From positions 1-5,346 of the forward strand of contig JAQBPI010000013.1 in the NCBI GenBank assembly GCA_028287605.1: DNA of 5,346 bases, written 5' to 3'. Positions within the stretch are counted from its first letter, which is position 1, and each line of letters begins with the position of its first letter. Both the position numbers and the translations under genes were made by a program. The stretch is from Chloroflexota bacterium (GTDB taxonomy: Bacteria; Chloroflexota; Dormibacteria; Aeolococcales; Aeolococcaceae). Positions 1-4,104 of the stretch are shown here, piece by piece. Under the pieces are notes generated by a model that was not told where the DNA came from, searched no databases, and saw only the letters and a program-made list of their open reading frames with translations.

Positions 1-268
1 GGGGTGGGGGGGGGGCGGCGGTCGCGGGGCTCAGGGTGACGGCCGCCGTCGGCTCGGGCGTGGGAGGGCTCGTCGCCGGGGGACAGAGCTGGGAGGGCAG
101 CGGGCAGTCGGCGGCCTGCGCGCCCAGGAGCGGAGGCGGCAGCAGGGAGCCTGCGAGCGGTGACCCCGCCAGCGCGAGCAGCGCCGGCACGACGAGCAGG
201 CGGGGACGGCCGAGGCGGCGCGGCCGCCGTGGAGGGTCGGGACGAAGCGTCGAGCCGGGCATTCTCAC
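1..268 (-). CDS. Secreted proline/threonine-rich protein, N-terminal part (3' end outside window)
   Basis: I do not recognise this protein; its function is unknown. An open frame runs from GTG at 268 (or ATG at 262, two codons later) to the window edge, giving 89 visible residues. The N-terminus looks like a Sec signal peptide: an Arg-rich n-region (residues 9-23, PRRPRRLGRPR), a hydrophobic stretch (about 24-49, LLVVPALLALAG then SLLPPPLLG) and an AQA|AD-type signal-peptidase I site near residue 52. Two cysteines follow (55 and 62, CPLPSQLC), possibly a disulfide, and then a Pro/Thr/Ala-rich linker ending in a run of prolines encoded by C10. The cysteine context does not match a lipobox, and there is no Tat twin-arginine motif with the usual spacing. 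No Shine-Dalgarno sequence lies close to either start; seven C residues directly precede the GTG. It is separated from hisI by 161 bases and is probably its own transcription unit. Coding status rests on the signal-peptide pattern and the uninterrupted frame. Confidence 0.6.
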   Translation of the reverse strand, partial: MRMPGSTLRPDPPRRPRRLGRPRLLVVPALLALAGSPLAGSLLPPPLLGAQAADCPLPSQLCPPATSPPTPEPTAAVTLSPATAAPPPP

Positions 269-337
269 GGGGGGGACCGGGTGGCACGAGGCTGGCCGCG
301 CCGCGACCGGTCCGCTCTCCTCTCCTGAATCCCGACC

Positions 338-343
338 AGTCTA
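338..343 (-). promoter_or_regulatory. Possible -10 element (TAGACT) for the secreted-protein gene
   Basis: In the 269-429 gap, the minus strand reads TAGACT, a fair match to the TAnnnT -10 element of housekeeping sigma factors. It is one of the few A/T-containing spots in the gap. No clear -35 box lies 16-18 bases upstream. A purine-rich AGGAGAGGAGAG (326 to 315) lies downstream but about 46 bases before the GTG at 268, too far to be its ribosome-binding site. The rest of the gap shows only a short 5-bp stem (407-421) and no recognisable terminator. Confidence 0.25.
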
Positions 344-429
344 CCGCCACGTTCCCGGACCGCTGCCCGTGGCGATCCGGGCGCGTCGATCTCCAGGGCC
401 GGGTAGCCGCCTCGCGGGCGGTGGGGTGA

Positions 430-768
430 TCACTCCGCCGGGTCCGCCACCTCGACCTGCTCGAAGAAGCACGTGGGCTCACCGGTGTGGCAGGCGGGGC
501 CCCCGGGCTCGACCTGCAGGAGCACGGTGTCCCGGTCGCAGTCGAGCTGCACCGTGCACACCCGCATCACGTTTCCGCTGGTCTCGCCCTTGCGCCAGAG
601 ACGCCGGCGGGAGCGGCTGTAGAAGGTGGCGTAGCCGTCGGCGAGGGTGCGCTCCCAGGCCTCGCGATCCATCCAGGCGACCATCAGCACCGCGCCTCCG
701 ACAGCGTCCTGGACGACCGCGCAGATCAGCCCGTCGGCGCCGAAGCGCGGCTCGGGGCGCTCAGCCAC
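430..768 (-). CDS. hisI: Phosphoribosyl-AMP cyclohydrolase
   Basis: HisI hydrolyses the adenine ring of PR-AMP to give ProFAR, the third step of histidine synthesis, in the cytoplasm using Zn and Mg. With the GTG start at 768 the protein has 112 residues, the usual size of a stand-alone HisI. It shows the family signatures in order: [10 protein letters not shown] (12-21), [11 protein letters not shown] (27-37), [18 protein letters not shown] (49-66), LDCDRD (75-80, the Mg-binding Asp cluster plus Zn ligand Cys77) and [13 protein letters not shown] (90-102, Zn ligands Cys93 and Cys100). There is no HisE pyrophosphohydrolase domain, so that step must be encoded elsewhere. An in-frame GTG at 825 would add 19 low-complexity residues (with HHSPGGGGS) and overlap the upstream gene by 65 bases. 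I prefer 768 because the family homology begins there and it overlaps the TPR stop by only 8 bases (GTGGCTGA). A strong hairpin ends six bases before this start. Confidence 0.93.
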   Translation of the reverse strand: MAERPEPRFGADGLICAVVQDAVGGAVLMVAWMDREAWERTLADGYATFYSRSRRRLWRKGETSGNVMRVCTVQLDCDRDTVLLQVEPGGPACHTGEPTCFFEQVEVADPAE

Positions 769-1291
769 GGTGACCGAGCCGCCGCCACCAGGGCTGTGGT
801 GGCGGCGGCTCGCCGGTGAGCGCACGCAGCGCCTCGGCGGCGCGCTCGAAGGCCGCCCGCGCGGTGCTCCGCTCGCCGGCGAACCACTCGGCGAGGCCGA
901 GGTTGTAGAGGACGGTGGGATCCTCCTTGTCGAGCGCGGCGGCGTTGCGGGCGCTGCGCAGCGCCTCCTCCTGGTCGCCGCGCTGCATCTGCAGGGTCGC
1001 CAGGGTGGTGTGCGCCCGGGGCAGCCGCGGCGCCAGCTCGAGGGCCCGGCGCACCTCCGCCTCCGCCGGCCCGGGGTCGCCCCGGGTGGCGAGCACCGAG
1101 CCGAGCAGCAGCGCCAGCTCGGGGTCGTCGGGCTTCTCGGCGGCCAGCGCCCGCGCCCGGTCGACGGCGTCGGGGGCGTCCATGTCGAAGCCGTACCGCT
1201 CGCGCATGCGCTGCTGCGAGCGGTGCCAGAGCGGCAGGCGCAGCGCCGAGGCCGCCCGGGGGATGCGCACCGGGCCGCGGGTGGTGGTCAT
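761..1291 (-). CDS. Small TPR-repeat protein inside the his operon
   Basis: This 176-residue protein carries about three tetratricopeptide repeats: residues 55-89 ([16 protein letters not shown]...[11 protein letters not shown]), 91-124 ([30 protein letters not shown]) and 125-157 ([27 protein letters not shown]). Each has the helix-turn-helix pattern with the small residues and the closing A-L-x-P or equivalent expected of TPRs. The basic N-terminal 50 residues contain no signal peptide or membrane segment, so it is probably cytosolic. The tail is [15 protein letters not shown]. TPRs bind other proteins; the partner cannot be told from sequence. It starts with ATG 38 bases after the hisF stop, with no clear Shine-Dalgarno sequence, and its TGA overlaps the hisI start by 8 bases, so it is almost certainly co-transcribed with the his genes. 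No histidine enzyme resembles it. In actinobacteria the neighbouring slot can hold an impA/hisN phosphatase, which this is not. Confidence 0.85.
   Translation of the reverse strand: MTTTRGPVRIPRAASALRLPLWHRSQQRMRERYGFDMDAPDAVDRARALAAEKPDDPELALLLGSVLATRGDPGPAEAEVRRALELAPRLPRAHTTLATLQMQRGDQEEALRSARNAAALDKEDPTVLYNLGLAEWFAGERSTARAAFERAAEALRALTGEPPPPQPWWRRLGHRG
775..812. repeat. 16-bp perfect inverted repeat (hairpin) just upstream of hisI
   Basis: Positions 775-790 (CGAGCCGCCGCCACCA on the plus strand) and 797-812 are exact reverse complements, separated by the 6-base loop 791-796 (GGGCTG). The structure sits in the last codons of the TPR gene, encoding [12 protein letters not shown], and in the minus-strand mRNA its stem ends six bases before the hisI GTG at 768. 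No U-tract follows, so it is not a standard intrinsic terminator. It also covers the only G-rich sequence (GGTGGCGGCGG) that could act as a weak ribosome-binding site for hisI. A role in gating hisI translation or in protecting the mRNA is possible but inferred. Confidence 0.8.
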
Positions 1292-1329
1292 GACACCATC
1301 ATGCCGCGAGCGGGCCCAGAGCTCGTGGG

Positions 1330-2088
1330 CTAGATGCGGACGGGGACCTCGTGATCGCGCAGGTACGCCTTGGTGGCGGGGAGGGGATGGGCGGCGAAGT
1401 GGAAGATCGAGGCCGCCAGGGCGGCGTCGGCCAGGCCCTCGACGAGCACCTCGCGCAGGTGCTCGGGATGCCCGGCCCCTCCGCTGGCGATCACGGGCAC
1501 GGGAACGGCCCGGGCGACCGCGGCGGTGAGCGGGATGTCGTAGCCGTCGCCGGTGCCGTCACGGTCCATGCTGGTGAGCAGCACCTCGCCGGCGCCGCGC
1601 TCCGTGGCCTCCCGAGCCCAGGCGACGGCGTCGCGGCCGGTGGGCCGGCGCCCCCCGTGGGTGTACACGCCCCACCCCTCACCCTCGCGGCGGGCGTCGA
1701 TGGCGACCACGATGCACTGCTCGCCGAAGCGGTCCGAGGCGGCGGTGAGCAGCGCGGGGTCGGCGAGCGCCGCGCTGTTCAGCGACACCTTGTCGGCGCC
1801 GGCGCGGAGCATCGCCTCGATGTCGTCGAGGGTGCGCAGCCCGCCGCCCACGGTGAGCGGGATGAAGAGGGCGTCGGCGGTGCGCCGCACCGCGTCGAGG
1901 AGGATGTCGCGAACCTCGTGCGAGGCGGTGATGTCGAGGAAGACGAGCTCGTCGGCACCCTCGGCGTCGTAGCGCGCGGCCAGCTCGGCCGGGTCCCCGG
2001 CGTCGCGCAGGTCGACGAACTGGGTGCCCTTGACCACCCTGCCCGCGTCGACGTCGAGGCAGGGGATGACGCGGCGGGCCAGGCTCAT
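1330..2088 (-). CDS. hisF: Imidazole glycerol phosphate synthase, cyclase subunit
   Basis: HisF is the (beta/alpha)8-barrel subunit that uses ammonia delivered by HisH to convert PRFAR into imidazole-glycerol phosphate and AICAR. The product is 252 residues, matching the family length. It contains the N-terminal signature [19 protein letters not shown] with catalytic Asp12 (Asp11 of the Thermotoga enzyme), the FLDITAS segment (50-56), the phosphate-binding VGGGLR (80-85), ADKVSLN (98-104), VVAIDAR with the second catalytic Asp131, the SMDRDGT region (173-179), and the C-terminal phosphate site ASGGAG (201-206) followed by [11 protein letters not shown] (221-231). The ATG at 2088 overlaps the hisA stop as ATGA, which fixes the start even though no good Shine-Dalgarno is visible. 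This implies translational coupling. The frame stays open far upstream of this ATG, but that part is antisense-like low-complexity sequence over hisA and is not coding. Confidence 0.97.
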   Translation of the reverse strand: MSLARRVIPCLDVDAGRVVKGTQFVDLRDAGDPAELAARYDAEGADELVFLDITASHEVRDILLDAVRRTADALFIPLTVGGGLRTLDDIEAMLRAGADKVSLNSAALADPALLTAASDRFGEQCIVVAIDARREGEGWGVYTHGGRRPTGRDAVAWAREATERGAGEVLLTSMDRDGTGDGYDIPLTAAVARAVPVPVIASGGAGHPEHLREVLVEGLADAALAASIFHFAAHPLPATKAYLRDHEVPVRI

Positions 2089-2837
2089 CGCTGCTGCCGC
2101 TGCGCCGCCGGGCGGGCGGGGAAGAGGCGCAGCGCCTCGTTCAGGTCGACCCGCCCCTCGTAGAGGGCGCGACCGACGATCGCCCCGGTGGCACCGGCGT
2201 CGGCGATGGCGATGAGGTCCTCGATCGAGGCCACTCCCCCGGAGGCGATCACCGGGCCCTCGTAGGCGGCGATGCACGCCTCCAGCCCCTCGACGTCGGG
2301 ACCGGTGAGGGCGCCGTCGCGGGCCACGTTGGTGAGCACCACCCCGGCCGCGGGCCAGCCCGCCCAGGAGCGCAGGTGGGAGAGGGCCTCGCCGGCGGCC
2401 TCGGTCCAGCCCTGCGCCTGGGCGACGCCGTCGCGGACGTCGAGGCCGAGCAGCACCCGCCCGGGGTGGGCGCGGCAGATCTGTGCCGCCATCTCGGGAC
2501 AGCGCACCGCCAGGCTGCCGAGCACCACCAGGTCGGCGCCCAGGTCCAGCCAGGCGCTCGCCGCCGCCGGGCTGCGCACCCCGCCGCCGAGCTCGACGGT
2601 GGCGTCGGTGTCGCGCAGCGCTCGCACCGCGGCCCGCACCGCGTCCCGGGAGAGCACGTCGGGCACCCCGCGGGCGGCGTCGAGATCGACGAGGTGCACC
2701 CGCTCGGCGCCCTGGCGGACGAACTCCAGCGCCACCTGCGCGGGCTCCTCCGCGTAGACGGTCTCGTGAAGGTAGTCGCCGCGGAGCAGGCGCACGCACC
2801 TGCCCCCGCGCACGTCGGCCGCGGGGATGACGATCAC
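2085..2837 (-). CDS. hisA: ProFAR isomerase (phosphoribosylformimino-AICAR ribotide isomerase)
   Basis: HisA carries out the Amadori rearrangement of ProFAR to PRFAR on a (beta/alpha)8 barrel related to HisF. The product is 250 residues, a normal length. Visible landmarks are the strand-1 motif [14 protein letters not shown] with catalytic Asp8, [10 protein letters not shown] (48-57), the phosphate-binding ELGGGVR (82-88), GLDVRDG (131-137), [12 protein letters not shown] (170-181), and the second phosphate site IASGGVAS (197-204) with [11 protein letters not shown] (218-228). Two positions differ from well-known homologues. Asn170 replaces the Asp that is catalytic in Salmonella HisA and actinobacterial PriA, and Gln142 replaces the PriA Arg used for the TrpF substrate. 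The second difference argues for a single-function HisA. The GTG start at 2837 forms a GTGA overlap with the hisH stop, and the stop forms ATGA with hisF. Confidence 0.95.
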   Translation of the reverse strand: MIVIPAADVRGGRCVRLLRGDYLHETVYAEEPAQVALEFVRQGAERVHLVDLDAARGVPDVLSRDAVRAAVRALRDTDATVELGGGVRSPAAASAWLDLGADLVVLGSLAVRCPEMAAQICRAHPGRVLLGLDVRDGVAQAQGWTEAAGEALSHLRSWAGWPAAGVVLTNVARDGALTGPDVEGLEACIAAYEGPVIASGGVASIEDLIAIADAGATGAIVGRALYEGRVDLNEALRLFPARPAAQRQQR

Positions 2838-3514
2838 GACGCCGCCCGCCGCCCGGGCACGGGGTGGACCTGCGACCGTTCTCCCTGGCAGATGCGCAGG
2901 AAGTTGGCATAGAGGCGCAGTCCCTGGGGGCCGCTCTTCTCCGGGTGGAACTGCGTGCCGTACACCCCCGAGCGGCCGCACGCGGCGGCCAGCGTGGCGC
3001 CCCCGTACTCGCAGGCGGCGACCACGTCGGCGCCGTCGGCGGGGGCCGCGTAGGAGTGGACGAAGTAGGCCCAGGTGCCCTCGGCCACGCCCTCGAGCAG
3101 CGGCGAGGGCCGCTGCAGCCGCAGCCGGTTCCAGCCCATGTGCGGCACCTTGCCGCGGCAGGGCTGGATGCGGGTGATGCGGCCGCCGAGCAGGCCGAGA
3201 CCGGGGCGTCCGCCGCTCTCGTCGCTCCACTCGAAGAGGAGCTGGAAGCCGAGGCAGACGCCGAGCAGGGGCAGCCCCCGCTCCACCGCCGCGGTCACCG
3301 AGGTGCGCAGGTCGAGGGCGTCGAGGGCGTCGACGGCGGCGCCGAAGGCGCCCACCCCGGGGAGCACCACCCCGGCGCAGCCGTCGACCGCGCGGGGGTC
3401 GCGGGTGAGCACCGGCTCCGCCCCCACCGCGGTCAGGGCGCGCTCGACGCTGCGGAGGTTGCTGACCCCGTAGTCGATCACGGCGACCCGGGTGCGCGCC
3501 CCGCCGGCGGTCAC
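2834..3514 (-). CDS. hisH: Imidazole glycerol phosphate synthase, glutamine amidotransferase subunit
   Basis: HisH hydrolyses glutamine and channels the ammonia into its partner HisF, encoded two genes downstream. The 226-residue product is a class I glutamine amidotransferase: [14 protein letters not shown] (10-23), oxyanion loop LPGVGAF (51-57), nucleophile Cys87 in [18 protein letters not shown] (125-132, HisF interface region), FVHSY (151-155), and the remaining triad residues His190 and Glu192 in QFHPEKSG. All three triad residues are present. It runs slightly longer than the typical ~200 residues, mainly through a basic C-terminal tail ([16 protein letters not shown]) that overlaps the start of hisA. 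The GTG start overlaps the hisB stop as GTGA and has an AAGGG Shine-Dalgarno (3525 to 3521) six bases upstream. Confidence 0.96.
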   Translation of the reverse strand: MTAGGARTRVAVIDYGVSNLRSVERALTAVGAEPVLTRDPRAVDGCAGVVLPGVGAFGAAVDALDALDLRTSVTAAVERGLPLLGVCLGFQLLFEWSDESGGRPGLGLLGGRITRIQPCRGKVPHMGWNRLRLQRPSPLLEGVAEGTWAYFVHSYAAPADGADVVAACEYGGATLAAACGRSGVYGTQFHPEKSGPQGLRLYANFLRICQGERSQVHPVPGRRAAS

Positions 3515-4104
3515 AGCACGCCCTTGGTGCTGGGGATGGCGCTGCCGCCGGTGCGCTCGAGCGCCTCCCGGGTGGCCAGCCCCATCGCCTTGAACGCCGC
3601 CTCGGCGATGTGGTGGAGGTTCTCGCCGCGGAGGTAGTCGACGTGCATCGAGATCCCCGCGGTCTGCGCGTAGCCGCGCACGAACTCGCCGAGGACGCTG
3701 ACGTCGAAGTCGTTGATGCGGCCGCAGAGCGGGGCCATCTCCCAGACCACGTGGGGTCGGTTGCTGAAGTCGAGCACGCAGCGCACCAGCGACTCGTCGA
3801 GGGGGGCGTGGGCGCTGCCGAAGCGGCGGATGCCGGCGCGGTCGCCGAGCGCCCGGCTCACGGTGGCGCCGAGCACCAGCCCGCAGTCCTCGACGAGGTG
3901 GTGGCTGTCGACCTCGACGTCGCCCTCGCCGTGCAGCCGCACGTCCATGCCGCTGTACTTCACGTACGCCTCGACCATGTGGCGGAAGAAGGGCAGGGGC
4001 AGCTCGACGTCGGCGGCCCCGGAGCCGTCGACCCGCACCTCCGCGGAGATCTGCGTCTCCCTGGTGACCCGCTCGTGGGTGGCGGTGCGCGGCGCGGCGC
4101 TCAT
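3511..4104 (-). CDS. hisB: Imidazoleglycerol-phosphate dehydratase (divergent, monofunctional)
   Basis: HisB removes water from imidazole-glycerol phosphate to give imidazole-acetol phosphate, using a di-manganese centre. The 197-residue product matches the monofunctional family, with no N-terminal phosphatase domain as in E. coli. It has the two pseudo-repeated metal-binding halves: His42 in FFRHM, His68-His69 and Glu72 in DSHHLVED, then His154 in SMHV and His164-His165 with Glu168 in LHHIAEAAFKA. RRFG (93-96) and the C-terminal PSTKGVL (191-197), which binds substrate phosphate, are intact. It is unusual that the normally conserved F-[LF]-D-H-M reads FFRHM and D-D-H-H reads DSHH; the residues before FFRHM (ELPLP) also lack the usual TGIPF/TGVGF. 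The ATG at 4104 overlaps the hisD stop (ATGA) and has a good ribosome-binding site, AAGGA, six bases upstream. It is probably active, since all metal ligands are kept. Confidence 0.95.
   Translation of the reverse strand: MSAAPRTATHERVTRETQISAEVRVDGSGAADVELPLPFFRHMVEAYVKYSGMDVRLHGEGDVEVDSHHLVEDCGLVLGATVSRALGDRAGIRRFGSAHAPLDESLVRCVLDFSNRPHVVWEMAPLCGRINDFDVSVLGEFVRGYAQTAGISMHVDYLRGENLHHIAEAAFKAMGLATREALERTGGSAIPSTKGVL
3521..3525 (-). promoter_or_regulatory. Ribosome-binding site of hisH
   Basis: AAGGG on the minus strand, six bases before the GTG at 3514, inside the end of hisB. It supports the GTG as the true hisH start. Confidence 0.6.

Noticed and set aside
349..356. GGGAAC as an ECF-sigma -35 element upstream of the secreted gene
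   Set aside because: There is no matching -10 motif at the required 16-17 base spacing; the match is too short to support.
407..421. CCGCC/GGCGG inverted repeat after hisI as an operon terminator
   Set aside because: The stem is only 5 bp and no T-tract follows in the transcribed direction, so it does not qualify as an intrinsic terminator; such short stems are expected by chance at this GC content.
36..773. 245-codon open frame on the plus strand
   Set aside because: It lies antisense to hisI and the secreted-protein start, is Arg/Pro/Gly-rich low-complexity translation typical of GC-rich shadow frames, and has no recognisable domain.
769..825. Longer hisI start at GTG 825
   Set aside because: It would add 19 non-homologous residues and overlap the TPR gene by 65 bases. 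A GAGG six bases upstream keeps it possible, but the 768 start fits family length and operon style better.
2089..2910. Upstream in-frame extension of hisF (526 codons in total)
   Set aside because: The extension overlaps hisA in another frame and is Arg/Gly-rich shadow sequence. HisF homology and the ATGA junction place the start at 2088.
3311..3337. Three near-identical 9-base units (GTCGAGGGC, GTCGAGGGC, GTCGACGGC) within hisH
   Set aside because: They encode AVDALDALD in a surface helix region and are explained by biased codons for repeated Ala-Leu-Asp; the gene is otherwise normal.
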